A DNA stretch of 64,000 nucleotides from the NCBI GenBank assembly GCA_963976625.1, contig CAXBLA010000005.1, positions 88,564-152,563 on the forward strand, read 5' to 3'. Both the position numbers and the translations under genes were made by a program. Positions 53,796 through 63,277 of the stretch are shown in pieces. The stretch's first letter is position 1; each line of letters opens with the position of its first letter. The DNA comes from UBA1924 sp963976625 (GTDB taxonomy: Bacteria > Planctomycetota > Phycisphaerae > Phycisphaerales > UBA1924). Below the pieces are notes generated by a model. It saw nothing but the letters and a program-made list of their open reading frames with translations. It did no database searches and was not told the origin of the DNA.

Positions 53796-56402
53796 TCAAT
53801 AGATACGCATCACTCGGCGGATGAAGTACGCAGCCACAATGAAGAAGAGTCCCAGGCAACCCAAGAGAGCCAGGCTGGATGGGGCGCCGAGTGATTTGAG
53901 GATATCGATCGAGGGCAATACGAGCTCGTGGCTGATGAACATTGGTAATGAGAGGATGCCGCAGGCTGCCAGGATCGCGATACCGATCGAGACGAGCCCG
54001 TCTCTTGAGCTTTTCTCGAGAAGCAGGATCATGATTCCTAGGAGAACGAGGATCACTCCGTAGTACCCGATGATCATGGTGACGGTCGGGGTGCCCAGGG
54101 TGAGCCAGCCTTGGGCATGACCGCTTATGAAAGTCGCGACGACTGAGAGCACGATCAAACCAAGTCCAAAAGCAATGTACTTCCCGGCGTGCTCTTTGAT
54201 ACTGTGCACGGTCTGGCGGAATAACGCGCCCGCGGCAACCCCGAGCATGACGGTTCCGGTCATCAGGAAGTAGTTGTACTTGGCGAACAGCATCAGGCTG
54301 ACCAGTTCCGCGAATCCATTTTTGTATGTTTGATGATCGACCAATCGTGCGAGCGCCAGATGAACCGCAAAGCACAGCGCGGCGATGATCAACGAAGAGG
54401 CCACTCGGTGTTTGGTTGACCTGAGCAGGCGGTGCCAGAGCGGGATGCTCCAGACCGCGAGCAGGTAATACAGCAATACCGAATAGAGCAGCACGCTCAT
54501 CATCGGGACCGCGAGCTCGGTCTTGGTGATCTTGATATGGGCGAACTTAAAGGCACCCAATGCAACCATTCCTGTTAAGATCATTATCGTGGCAAGGCGG
54601 ATGCGTTTGAATACCCCAGATGATTTCTGATCCATCTGGTGCATAAAGAAATACCCAACCCCGAGCCCGAAGACGATCGCGAAGCCGGGCGTGCCCATCC
54701 GGTTGATCGGGTTGAGCAGGGTGTTGATCCGATCGGACGAAACAGGCAATCGCTCCCAGAGCCCGGGCGAGAAATGAATCCAGATCAGCAGCAGCACCAG
54801 GATCCCTCGGACGGAGTTGATCGTGTCGCTGGCAATCCGCTCGTTGGTCCGGGGGATGCGGGCGGCTGTGTGTTCTGCGTCCTGTGATGCGACGATCTGG
54901 GCGATGGTCTCGCCGTCGAAGATCCGTGCGATGGTCGCCCGGTCGATGTGCATCCGTTCGAGCGAGAGCATGAGTGCGATCGAGGAGAGTGAATCGCCGC
55001 CATGTTCATAGAACGAAGTGTGCAACGAGACTTCATCATCTTCGAGCACGCTGCTCCACGCGGACACCAGTTTGGATTCCAGATCATCATTGCTGTTGCT
55101 TGAGGCAGAATCGGTCAGGGCTGTCGGTTGTGTGGTTTTCTTTTGGGCTCGCTGATTCTCGAAGAGCTCGGTGAGCTTGGAACGCTGGACCTTTCCTGAT
55201 CCGGTCGTCGGCAGCGCATCGACAGGCATCAAGTGCAGGGCTTTGCCCACACTGAGCCCTGCATGCTCAAGGATTTCGCTGGCTGTTTTCTTGAGCCGTA
55301 TTTGGTCGAACCCGTTTGTTTGTACATAGCTCAACAGCACCCCGTCGCCCCGGTTCTTGTCAGGCACCCGGGCGATCGCGATCCCTTCGGAGATCTGGAG
55401 CTGCTCGTAGAGTTTGTGCTCGATGGTTTCGGGGCTGAGTTTTATGCCCCCGCAGTTGATTAAATCGTCGGCTCGCCCCTTGTAGTACAGGTATCCGTCG
55501 CGGAGTTCGCCCAGATCATTGGTCTGGAGCCAGCCTTCATCATCCGTGATCGGTTCGATCCCGTACGGGGTGAGCACACCCATCGCGGTGTGGGGGCCGC
55601 GGACTTGGATCCGTCCGTCATTTCCGATCCGTGCGTCGGTCTCGCCGGTGGTTTTTCCGACAGATTCGAGCGCTTCGCCCTGTGTGTGTGTGATGTCGAG
55701 GAAGGTCGATCGCGAGGCTTCGGTGAGCCCGTAGTGCTGGATAATCTGTGCGCTCGGGAACAATGCGCGGAGCTGTTCTTTCTCATCGCGGGACATGTAC
55801 TGGCTGCCGATCTCGATCCATCGCAGCTTGGCGCCATGATCCGCGAACAGCTCGGGGAAGCCCAAGAGCGTGCGCAGCAAGGTGGGGACAGCCGAGAGCG
55901 CGTTGATCTCGTCGTCCTTGAGCATCTCGGCAATTTCAATCGGGTCGAATCCGTTCGCAGGAATATAACAGCTCCCGCCCACAGCTGCGCACGCGCGGAC
56001 CCGGGCGAGCCCAAACGAATAGCTCGTGGGTATCCCAATATACTCTTTGACGGATTTATCGAGCTCCATCGCGTCGTTCACACGGGCCACGACATCAGCG
56101 AGTGCTCGGTGACTCAGCGCGATTGCCTTGGGGCGTCCCTCGGTGCCCGATGAAAATGTAAACTGGGCGAGCGAATCAGTATCTGAAAAAGTGGTCTTTG
56201 TGTGATGGATCCAGCCGGTGCCCGGGTTCGGCTCGATGGTCCGTTCTATTTGTATATGGTCGAATGTCGAGCGCTGATCCTGATGCCTGAGGATCACAAA
56301 AGGAGTTTGTGATTGATAGAGCGCGAGCACTTCTTCGACAAAGCCGATCGAGTTGGTCGCGAGTACGGCGACCACTGCCTCAGGATGCTGATGGTTCTTC
56401 AC
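53796..56402 (-). CDS. Adenylation domain-carrier-membrane acyltransferase fusion (NRPS-like, Dlt-like)
   Basis: The 868-residue protein has three parts. Residues 1-410 are an AMP-forming adenylation domain: A3 FTFSSGTEGRPK (81-92), HYGLTEAS (223-230), GRADDLINCGGIKLSPETIE (309-328) and the catalytic Lys404 in TGSGKVQR. Residues 440-505 are a carrier domain with phosphopantetheine Ser471 (GGDSLSS). From 525 there are about ten membrane helices starting SVRGILVLLLIWIHF, where R532 and H543 make the R-x10-H motif of acyltransferase-3 proteins. The start is GTG with AGAGGGG 8 bases upstream. The first adenylation motifs seen in normal enzymes are missing, so the N-terminal lobe is about 50 residues short. 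Probable role: activate a small acid, hold it on the carrier and pass it to an envelope acceptor. Confidence 0.8.
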   Translation of the reverse strand: MKNHQHPEAVVAVLATNSIGFVEEVLALYQSQTPFVILRHQDQRSTFDHIQIERTIEPNPGTGWIHHTKTTFSDTDSLAQFTFSSGTEGRPKAIALSHRALADVVARVNDAMELDKSVKEYIGIPTSYSFGLARVRACAAVGGSCYIPANGFDPIEIAEMLKDDEINALSAVPTLLRTLLGFPELFADHGAKLRWIEIGSQYMSRDEKEQLRALFPSAQIIQHYGLTEASRSTFLDITHTQGEALESVGKTTGETDARIGNDGRIQVRGPHTAMGVLTPYGIEPITDDEGWLQTNDLGELRDGYLYYKGRADDLINCGGIKLSPETIEHKLYEQLQISEGIAIARVPDKNRGDGVLLSYVQTNGFDQIRLKKTASEILEHAGLSVGKALHLMPVDALPTTGSGKVQRSKLTELFENQRAQKKTTQPTALTDSASSNSNDDLESKLVSAWSSVLEDDEVSLHTSFYEHGGDSLSSIALMLSLERMHIDRATIARIFDGETIAQIVASQDAEHTAARIPRTNERIASDTINSVRGILVLLLIWIHFSPGLWERLPVSSDRINTLLNPINRMGTPGFAIVFGLGVGYFFMHQMDQKSSGVFKRIRLATIMILTGMVALGAFKFAHIKITKTELAVPMMSVLLYSVLLYYLLAVWSIPLWHRLLRSTKHRVASSLIIAALCFAVHLALARLVDHQTYKNGFAELVSLMLFAKYNYFLMTGTVMLGVAAGALFRQTVHSIKEHAGKYIAFGLGLIVLSVVATFISGHAQGWLTLGTPTVTMIIGYYGVILVLLGIMILLLEKSSRDGLVSIGIAILAACGILSLPMFISHELVLPSIDILKSLGAPSSLALLGCLGLFFIVAAYFIRRVMRIY

Positions 56403-56493
56403 TGAGAATACCCCTCTGGTTCACCACATTCGTCAGGTGATTTCGATCTTCTACCCGCACTGCTTTGCTCATGGGTTTGTGCACGCCCGTCCG

Positions 56494-56502
56494 TGGTATA
56501 AT
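56494..56502 (+). promoter_or_regulatory. Extended -10 promoter of the nucleotidase gene
   Basis: TGGTATAAT combines a perfect TATAAT with the TGn extension, 75 bases before the nucleotidase ATG and 92 bases from the divergent fusion gene. No clear -35 is present. Confidence 0.6.
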
Positions 56503-56576
56503 CAATGGTCAGACAACACCGCATTCGCCCGTTCATCGGCGTTTAAATGCTCTTCACCAAAGAAAATGAGGATATC

Positions 56577-57608
56577 ATGGCGAATCTCACCGAGTATGCA
56601 GAAGCGGGGCGTCAGGCCGTGGTGGCGGCGTCGATCGTCTGCCGAGAGATCCAGAACAACCTCGATGCGGTCCGCACGATCACCAAGGATGACAAGAGCC
56701 CCGTCACCGTTGCGGATTACGCGGCTCAAGCCGTGGTCGCGATGGTGCTCAAGGAGCACATCGGCGAGTTCGTGATGGTGGCCGAGGAATCTTCGTCGTT
56801 CTTGCGTGATGAGGATAACGCCGCGATTCTGTCGGCTGTGGTCGCCGCGGTGCAGGAGGTCTGGGACGATGCGACCGCCGATGATGTGCTTGATGCGATC
56901 GATCTGGGCGCGGGCGACACCTCGCACCACAAATACTGGACGCTTGATCCGGTCGACGGGACCAAGGGTTTCCTCCGCAACCAGCAGTACGCGATCGCCC
57001 TCGGGTTTATCGAGGACGGCACCCCCACCATCGGGGTCATGGGTTGTCCGAACCTGGCCGTGGATATGTCCATGCCCTTCGATGAGCGTGACGATCGCGG
57101 GTGCTTGTATTACGCGATTAAGGGGCAGGGTGTTTGGGAGTCGCGCTGCGATGATGGCGAGGCCCCGGTGATCCACATCACCCGTCTGGATCATGTCGAA
57201 ACCGAAGAAATCTCAGTCTGCGGCTCTGTCGAAAAAGCCCACACCAACATGAGCGATACCGACCGGATCCTCGACTGGATCGAAGAAAACGGGCTCGGGC
57301 AGGCGGGCGAGCCAGCCCGGCTCGATTCGCAGTGCAAGTACGCGGTTGTTGCGCGTGGTCAGGCCGATGCATACCTGCGTTTGCCGGCCCGCAAGGGTTA
57401 TGTTGAGCGGATCTGGGATCATGCCGCGGGATGCTGTATTGCGTGCGAGTCCGGGGCGTTTGTGACCGATATTTTCGGGAAGAACCTCGATTTCTCGCAC
57501 GGGCGTGGGCTCGAGGTGAACAAGGGGATCGTGTGCGCCCCGCCGCGGGTGCACGGGTTGATGCTGCGGGCGATCAAAGAGCTTGGCATCGGCCAACTGA
57601 CCGATTGA
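56577..57608 (+). CDS. 3'(2'),5'-bisphosphate nucleotidase (Hal2/CysQ-like)
   Basis: The 343-residue enzyme belongs to the inositol-monophosphatase superfamily: TVADYAAQA, VAEESSSFL, WTLDPVDGTKGFLR (DPxDGTxxF) and WDHAAGCCIACESGA carry the metal and substrate residues. Length and a longer middle part match the Hal2/SAL1 branch, which hydrolyses PAP left over from sulfotransfer; plain inositol monophosphatase is less likely. GAGGAT precedes the ATG at 56577. It follows the sulfate-activation genes, and PAP removal keeps that pathway from being inhibited by its own product. Confidence 0.86.
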   Translation: MANLTEYAEAGRQAVVAASIVCREIQNNLDAVRTITKDDKSPVTVADYAAQAVVAMVLKEHIGEFVMVAEESSSFLRDEDNAAILSAVVAAVQEVWDDATADDVLDAIDLGAGDTSHHKYWTLDPVDGTKGFLRNQQYAIALGFIEDGTPTIGVMGCPNLAVDMSMPFDERDDRGCLYYAIKGQGVWESRCDDGEAPVIHITRLDHVETEEISVCGSVEKAHTNMSDTDRILDWIEENGLGQAGEPARLDSQCKYAVVARGQADAYLRLPARKGYVERIWDHAAGCCIACESGAFVTDIFGKNLDFSHGRGLEVNKGIVCAPPRVHGLMLRAIKELGIGQLTD

Positions 57609-57646
57609 TCAATAACTGATCTACACACAGAAGAGGACACCTCCTG

Positions 57647-59485
57647 TTGGATAACTGGGAACCCATCCTGACCGGATCGCTGCTGGTGCTCATGGTGGGC
57701 ACGATGGCGATCGGGCGGTTCGCGCCCGACATCATCATGATGGGTGTGCTGCTGATCCTTTTGGTCTTCGGGATTTTGCAACCAGACGAGGCGATCCAGG
57801 GCTTTGCCAATCAGGGCGTGATCACCGTCGCGATGCTCTACATTGTGGCCGCCGCGATGAAAGAAACCGGCGCGATGAGTCGGCTCACCGCGACCATGCT
57901 CGGCAGGCCCAAGAGCGAACGCAGCGCGCAGGTGCGTCTCACGCTGCCCGTCGCGTTTTTGAGCGCGTTCATCAACAACACGCCGATCGTCGCGATGTTC
58001 CTGCCGACTTTGGCCGGTGTGGCGCGCCGGTGCAAGATCGCGCCCAGCAAGCTGTTCATGCCCCTGTCGTTCGCGTCGATCCTCGGCGGCGTGTGCACAC
58101 TCATCGGCACCTCGACCAATGTCATCATCGCCGAGCTGCTCGACAACGAACAGGTAGCCGCCAACGGGCAGGCGGTGAGCGAGAACAATCCGGCGCTGGG
58201 CTTTGGTATGTTCACCCTCGCCAAGGTCGGCTTGCCGATCGCGTTGATCGGGTTGGGGTATATTCTGATCTTTGGGCGTCGATGGCTTCCGGATCTGCAG
58301 AACCCGATCGATCAGGTCCAGAATCAATCGCAGGGCTATCACGCGGCGTTGTTGGTCAAGGCCGAGAGCCCGATCGTGGGCAAAACCGTCGAAGCAGCAG
58401 ACCTGCGCAACCTGCCGGGTTTGTTCTTGTCTCGCATCGAGCGTGAAGACGATTCGATAGTCGCGGTCTCGCCGAAGGAAGTTATCTGCGCCGGCGATGT
58501 GCTTGTGTTTGTCGGGCAGCTCTCATCGGTCGTCGAGCTCCAGCAGATCAAGGGGCTGGTGCCCTCGACGACGGACACACATGAAGCCGACCATAACGAT
58601 GCCAAGCAGACCCAGTACCGCCCGAACCTGCGTGTGGTTGAAGCGGTGGTCTCGAACAACTCGTCGCTGATCGGCATGACGATCCGCCAGTCCGAGATCC
58701 GCACGCGCTACGGCGCGGTGGTCGTGGCGGTGCGGCGCCAGGGCCAAGAGATCCCGGGCAAGCTCGGCGAGATCCGCCTGCGCCACGGCGACACGCTGCT
58801 GCTCGAAGCCCCTCCGGGGTTCTCGGTGCGCCATAGCTCGACGGACGATTTCTATCTGGTCAACGAGCTCGCCACTCCTGCGGCTCTGCGACACGATCGG
58901 GCGTGGGTCGCCGGCTCGATCCTCGCCCTGCTCGTCGTGCTGATTACCTTCGGCGTGTTCAAACCCATGACCGCCGCCATGCTCGCTGCCGGGCTCATGA
59001 TCCTCACCCGCTGCTGCACCGGGCCCCAGGCCCGCAAGGGGATCGATTTCCAGATCTTGACCGTCATCGGCGCGTCGTTCGGCATCGGGCAGGCGATGAT
59101 CAACACCGGGCTGGCGAGCGATATCTCGCACGCGATGGTCTCGATGTTCGCGTCGCTTGGCCCGTGGGGGCTCCTGGCGATCATCTATATCCTGACCTCG
59201 GTCTTCACCGCGACGATGACCAACAGTGCGTCGGCCATCCTCATGTTCCCCATCGCCATCGGGATCGCGATCGAGCAGCAGCTCAACCCGATGCCGTTCA
59301 TCGTCGCGATCACCGTCGCGGCCAGCTGCGAGTTCTCGACCCCGATCGGGTACCAGACCAACCTGATGGTGATGGGGCCGGGTGGTTATCGCTGGCGCGA
59401 TTACACCCGGTTCGGCGGGCCGTTGACGATCATTTGTGGGGTGGTGTGTGTGCTGCTTACGCCTTGGATGTTCGGCGGGTTTTAA
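57647..59485 (+). CDS. SLC13-family (DASS) permease with RCK_C domains
   Basis: The 612-residue membrane protein has two SLC13-type halves (INNTPIVAMFLP with IGTSTN in the first, MTNSASAILMFPIA and STPIGYQTNLMVMGPG in the second) separated by two RCK_C/TrkA_C regulatory domains (about 225-320 and 330-400), the layout of bacterial sulfate or divalent-anion transporters. Next to sulfate-activation genes it is a natural candidate for sulfate uptake. Translation starts at a TTG (57647) with GAGGA 9 bases upstream. A short hairpin GAGG-ACA-CCTC overlaps that ribosome site. It follows the nucleotidase by 38 bases, so they are probably cotranscribed. Confidence 0.87.
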   Translation: MDNWEPILTGSLLVLMVGTMAIGRFAPDIIMMGVLLILLVFGILQPDEAIQGFANQGVITVAMLYIVAAAMKETGAMSRLTATMLGRPKSERSAQVRLTLPVAFLSAFINNTPIVAMFLPTLAGVARRCKIAPSKLFMPLSFASILGGVCTLIGTSTNVIIAELLDNEQVAANGQAVSENNPALGFGMFTLAKVGLPIALIGLGYILIFGRRWLPDLQNPIDQVQNQSQGYHAALLVKAESPIVGKTVEAADLRNLPGLFLSRIEREDDSIVAVSPKEVICAGDVLVFVGQLSSVVELQQIKGLVPSTTDTHEADHNDAKQTQYRPNLRVVEAVVSNNSSLIGMTIRQSEIRTRYGAVVVAVRRQGQEIPGKLGEIRLRHGDTLLLEAPPGFSVRHSSTDDFYLVNELATPAALRHDRAWVAGSILALLVVLITFGVFKPMTAAMLAAGLMILTRCCTGPQARKGIDFQILTVIGASFGIGQAMINTGLASDISHAMVSMFASLGPWGLLAIIYILTSVFTATMTNSASAILMFPIAIGIAIEQQLNPMPFIVAITVAASCEFSTPIGYQTNLMVMGPGGYRWRDYTRFGGPLTIICGVVCVLLTPWMFGGF

Positions 59486-59587
59486 CAAATCGGGTGCGGT
59501 CTATCCTCGATATGGCCGAGAATATGGTCAAAGATGAACCGGATCGATCGTGCGTCGTATGATTCGAGCACGATAACGACGCGAGAG

Positions 59588-59608
59588 GACGGCTGAAACC
59601 GTTTTTTT
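59588..59608 (+). terminator. Weak terminator-like hairpin after the SLC13 gene
   Basis: ACGG (59588-59591) pairs with CCGT (59599-59602) and a run of seven T residues follows. The 4-bp stem is short and lies 16 bases before the next start codon, so termination may be partial. Confidence 0.3.
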
Positions 59609-59623
59609 AGACAGGGGTCGACA

Positions 59624-60661
59624 TTGAAGATACTTATAACTGGCGGCTCGGGTTTTATCGGGTCCTACTTCCATCGAGACCTGGCAGCGCTCGGCCATGA
59701 GCTGGTGACGATCGATCTGATCGATCCATCAGGGCAGGCCGCGGATTCACCATTTACCAAGGGCGATATCCGCGACCCCAAAGCGCTCGATCGCGCCATG
59801 GAAGGGGTCGACATGGTGGTCAACCTCGCCGCAGCTCACCATGACTTTGGGATCGAGCACGATACCTACTACTCCGTCAACGAGCATGGCTCAAAGATGG
59901 TCTGCGATGCCATGGATCGCGCGGGTGTCAAGCAAGTCGTGTTCTACTCCACCGTTGCGGTCTACGGCGATGCCAAAACCCCACACGAAGAAACCGCACC
60001 CACCGCACCCAACTCGCCGTACGGCGGCTCGAAGCTCAAGGGCGAAGCGGTATTCAACACATGGGTCAATCAAGGTGACGGACGCAAGGCGTTGATCATC
60101 CGCCCCACCGTGACCTTCGGCGTGCACAACTTCGCCAACATGTACTCGCTGATCCGCCAGATCGATTCGGGCAAGTACGCCCGCTTCGGCCAGGGCACGA
60201 ACATCAAATCGCTCAGCTATGTCGAAAACATCGTCCATGCGACGCAGTTCCTCCTGGGCATGCTCGACGAGAAGCCCAACCGTGAGATCGAGCCCTTCGA
60301 GATCTTCAACTACATCGACAAGCCCGACCTGACGAGTACCGAGATCTCCAATGTCGTCAGCGCGTGCCTGGGCAAGAAGCCCGCCCCGGCGATGCCGTAT
60401 GCGCTCGGGATGCTGATCGGCTTGCCGTTCGATGTGGTGATCAAGCTCACCGGCAAGAACCTCCCGATCTCGACGGCCCGCGTCAAGAAGATGTTCAAAA
60501 CCGAGACGAAGTTCGAAGCCGACAAACTGCTCGGCGTCGGGTACCAGCCCAAGGTGCCGCTCAAAGAGGGCATCGATCGCATGGTCCAGTGGTATCTCGA
60601 GTCGGGCAAGAACGAGAACGCCCAGTGGCACCAGCCGCCGGCCGAGCCGGTGATGAGCTAA
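59624..60661 (+). CDS. NAD-dependent epimerase/dehydratase family protein
   Basis: The 345-residue product is an extended short-chain dehydrogenase/reductase: GGSGFIGSYFHRDL is the Rossmann glycine motif, VVNLAAAHHDFG is the substrate side, and STVAVYGDA with SPYGGSKLKGE supplies Ser and the YxxxK catalytic pair. It probably acts on a nucleotide-activated sugar or a similar compound, with substrate unknown. The start is TTG (59624) with AGGGG about 7 bases upstream. It lies 138 bases after the SLC13 gene and may belong to the same surface-sugar programme. Confidence 0.8.
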   Translation: MKILITGGSGFIGSYFHRDLAALGHELVTIDLIDPSGQAADSPFTKGDIRDPKALDRAMEGVDMVVNLAAAHHDFGIEHDTYYSVNEHGSKMVCDAMDRAGVKQVVFYSTVAVYGDAKTPHEETAPTAPNSPYGGSKLKGEAVFNTWVNQGDGRKALIIRPTVTFGVHNFANMYSLIRQIDSGKYARFGQGTNIKSLSYVENIVHATQFLLGMLDEKPNREIEPFEIFNYIDKPDLTSTEISNVVSACLGKKPAPAMPYALGMLIGLPFDVVIKLTGKNLPISTARVKKMFKTETKFEADKLLGVGYQPKVPLKEGIDRMVQWYLESGKNENAQWHQPPAEPVMS

Positions 60662-60715
60662 GTGATGACGAAAGCAGGCCCGAAAAGGTCAGTTTTTTTA
60701 GTTGAGCAGCTCGTG

Positions 60716-60750
60716 AAAAGCGGACGATCCTTCGATGAGGGATCGTCCGC
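60716..60750 (-). terminator. Terminator of the dockerin-tailed protein gene
   Basis: An 11-bp perfect stem, GCGGACGATCC (60720-60730) with GGATCGTCCGC (60740-60750), is followed on the reverse strand by TTTTC. It begins 63 bases past the stop codon of the reverse-strand gene. Confidence 0.75.
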
Positions 60751-60812
60751 GAAAGGCCTTTGCTAAAAAGACCAGAGGGGGCACTTGGTTGTGGTTCCGT
60801 GTGCGTTGAGTT

Positions 60813-61682
60813 TTACGGGCAGCCTTCTGCGAACGCATCGAGGAACGCGGAGACATCGAAGAAGTCGTACTCGCCGTTGTCATCCAGGTCCGCGATCGGG
60901 TTCGATGCGCCGAAGGCATCAAGGAAGTCGCTGACATCGAAGAAGTCGAGCTCTCCATCGCCGGTGAGATCCGCGATGCAGGGGGCGGTCGTTGCTTTGG
61001 TGACGGTGACATTGTCGATGCCAATCTCAAAGTCGGTAAACCCGAAGAAGAAGCCCGGCTGGAGTGTCGTGAACACGATGGAGTCAACACTCGCGAGGAT
61101 GTCGGCGAATGTCACGCCACGCGGGAGGATAGGCTCGAAGGTGTCCGGGGCCTCGTCGCCGTAGCCAGCCCAACCCTCCGGGATCTCGGTCGAGTTGGGA
61201 TCGAAGGTCACCGAGAAGGTAGTCCATTCAGATTGCACATCAGCCGAGATATCGGGGAACTTGAACCACACGCTTGTCCACGGGTAGCCATCGATGGCGT
61301 TGTCCACATCGCGCAGTTCAACAAGCCAAGGGCGAGAGACATCCTGGCTAAAGAAGAACACCCGATCGACCTTCACATCGATCGAGATGGTCACCAGATC
61401 CGCATCGGTGTAATCGCCGACGAATGCTTCGTTGGTGTCGTTGAAGAAGGTGATCCCGAAGTTGTTGAAGACGGTGTACATGTGGGCGTCGTCGTTGCCG
61501 CCGGTGGGCCGGATTTCGGTCGTGCCCCCCGGGCCTTGTGAACCGATCCACCCCTCAGCACCGTTGTCGAAGGTCACGGTGCTGGTGCCATCGCCAGCGG
61601 TTGCTGAGCTACCGGCGAGGGCGACGAGTGCGAGGGTGCCCCATGCCGAGCGCCTGATGAGTTGGTCAAACTTGATGTACAT
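60813..61682 (-). CDS. Secreted protein with dockerin-like EF-hand tail
   Basis: The 289-residue product has a signal peptide (GTLALVALAGSSATAG, about residues 15-30), a beta-rich domain of about 200 residues (concanavalin/jelly-roll-like spacing, many Trp, Phe and Asp) and at the C-terminus two calcium loops, DLTGDGELDFFDVSDFL and DLDDNGEYDFFDVSAFL. Two such loops separated by about 20 residues are a hallmark of Phycisphaerales secreted proteins and are thought to serve attachment or surface sorting. The domain's ligand is unknown. AAGGAG precedes the ATG. A terminator follows. Confidence 0.8.
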   Translation of the reverse strand: MYIKFDQLIRRSAWGTLALVALAGSSATAGDGTSTVTFDNGAEGWIGSQGPGGTTEIRPTGGNDDAHMYTVFNNFGITFFNDTNEAFVGDYTDADLVTISIDVKVDRVFFFSQDVSRPWLVELRDVDNAIDGYPWTSVWFKFPDISADVQSEWTTFSVTFDPNSTEIPEGWAGYGDEAPDTFEPILPRGVTFADILASVDSIVFTTLQPGFFFGFTDFEIGIDNVTVTKATTAPCIADLTGDGELDFFDVSDFLDAFGASNPIADLDDNGEYDFFDVSAFLDAFAEGCP

Positions 61683-62002
61683 TGCTTAATCTCCTTGGTG
61701 CTCTTCGTAAAGAGCAGGCTTCATGTGGTTGAGCCATCCAAAACAAGACAGCTCAGGGTGTTCAGTTCTGTGCTCCCGCCCTCCAGCACAGGCCGGGCAA
61801 GTTCCCAGCTTTCCTAGATATAACCGAGCACTGGACGGGTTGCAAGGATGTTTCTAGGAAACAACACAGAAATATCGTGCATTGGGGTCCAAAGTCGTGT
61901 AAAATGGATGAAATCATTGATTTTTCTCGAAAAACAGCCATTGCATCCGACCACGACCAAGCATCTATAGAGAGCAGACGCCGAAGAGTCCTAGGAATCA
62001 CC
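61683..62002. other. Intergenic region with repeated CCTAGG-like motifs
   Basis: This 320-base divergent gap should hold promoters for both flanking genes. TCCTAG/CTAGGA-type motifs occur near 61811, at 61850-61862 (GTTTC-TAG-GAAAC, a 5-bp palindrome) and near 61988. They may be regulator sites or chance. The stretch is AT-richer than the coding DNA. No RNA gene or small protein was recognised. Confidence 0.35.
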
Positions 62003-63277
62003 ATGAGTTCAGTGAATCAAACACCCGAAACAGGCTCGAATCTGATCGATTCAGTCTCCGAGCCCCGCATGGAGACGCTCGAGGTCCGGATCCATACCGC
62101 GGGCGATGAGCTCCAGAGCGGGTTCATCAAGGTGCTCAACCAGATCTCCTCGGGCGATAGCGGCCCCCAGCGGCTCGCCAAAGAGCTCGGCGTGGACAAG
62201 GTCCTCGCGTCGCGCATCCTCAAAGCCGTGCGCGCGCCGGATCCGATGTCCGTGATCCACCGGGTGCCCGGGCCGGAACCAATGCGACGCTTGCTCAAAG
62301 CCTCATCAAAGCTGGGTGTGAACCCCGACGATGTGCGCTTCGCCAACGGCGCGATCGATCGATACGAATCGCTCATCCGCTCCGAGATCGGCGATCGCAG
62401 CGCGCTCGAAACCATTCTCAGCGCGTGGGTCCCCGAAGCCCGGCGTGAGTTCGAGCTGCGCCGAAAGCAAGCGGCGTTTAGGGCGATGAGCCAGCTCAAG
62501 GGCGCACAGGCCGATGTGTACAGCGAGGCTGCAATATTTTATCCCAGCGCCGACGGCGAGCACATCGACATCGTCTGGATCAAAGCCGTCATCGGGCTCC
62601 ATCGCTTGCGCCCGCGTGTGCGCGTCAAGTTCACCTCGCGCAGGCAGGTCGAGGACCAGACCGGACGCAAGACCTACACCCTCGATGGCCAGCCCGTTGA
62701 TGGGCTCTCGAGCGCGGCCCTCCATGCGTACAGCTCGACCCCCACCCCTGAGCTCGATATCCAGCACGCCGGCGAGACCATGCACTACCTGCTCAAGGAC
62801 GATTCGTTCGGCGTCTCTTCATCGATTGATCTCGTCACCTGCGAGGTCAACCGGGGCGAGATCCCCCGCTACATCCCCGACGATCGCCATCGCAAGGCGT
62901 GGGCGTCGAGCGATATCAATATCCCCTCGCGCCGGATGCACTTCGATATCTTCGTCCACCAAGACCTCTACACCCGCTCGTTCCCCGAGCTGCTGATCTA
63001 CGACACCACGATCAACGGGCAGGCAGACATCAACGATCCATCGCGTGAGGTTGATCAGCTTGATCTGCTCGAATCCATCGAGAGCCTGGGCGCCGGGCTC
63101 GACCGGTTCGGTTCATCGCATGTACCCAACTACCGCACCATGCTCAGCGAGGTCTGCGACAAGCTCGGGTACGACGGCAGCACCCTCCGCGGGTACCGGT
63201 GCATCTCCGACTATCCGATCTACGGCTCGCAGTACGCGATGACTTTTCAGACTCAGGACAAGCCCGACTCAAGATAG
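62003..63277 (+). CDS. Conserved-looking protein of unknown function
   Basis: The 424-residue soluble product has no signal peptide or membrane helix. Residues 35-80 (LVNQISSGDSGPQRLAKELGVD-type, here FIKVLNQISSGDSGPQRLAKEL) look like a helix-turn-helix segment, which could mean DNA binding. The remainder is mixed alpha/beta with several conserved-looking Asp/His patches (DDRHRKAW, MHFDIFVHQDL) and no motif I can name. ATG at 62003 is chosen because AGGA lies 8 bases upstream. The 3' end overlaps the convergent deacetylase gene by 9 bases. Confidence 0.6.
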   Translation: MSSVNQTPETGSNLIDSVSEPRMETLEVRIHTAGDELQSGFIKVLNQISSGDSGPQRLAKELGVDKVLASRILKAVRAPDPMSVIHRVPGPEPMRRLLKASSKLGVNPDDVRFANGAIDRYESLIRSEIGDRSALETILSAWVPEARREFELRRKQAAFRAMSQLKGAQADVYSEAAIFYPSADGEHIDIVWIKAVIGLHRLRPRVRVKFTSRRQVEDQTGRKTYTLDGQPVDGLSSAALHAYSSTPTPELDIQHAGETMHYLLKDDSFGVSSSIDLVTCEVNRGEIPRYIPDDRHRKAWASSDINIPSRRMHFDIFVHQDLYTRSFPELLIYDTTINGQADINDPSREVDQLDLLESIESLGAGLDRFGSSHVPNYRTMLSEVCDKLGYDGSTLRGYRCISDYPIYGSQYAMTFQTQDKPDSR

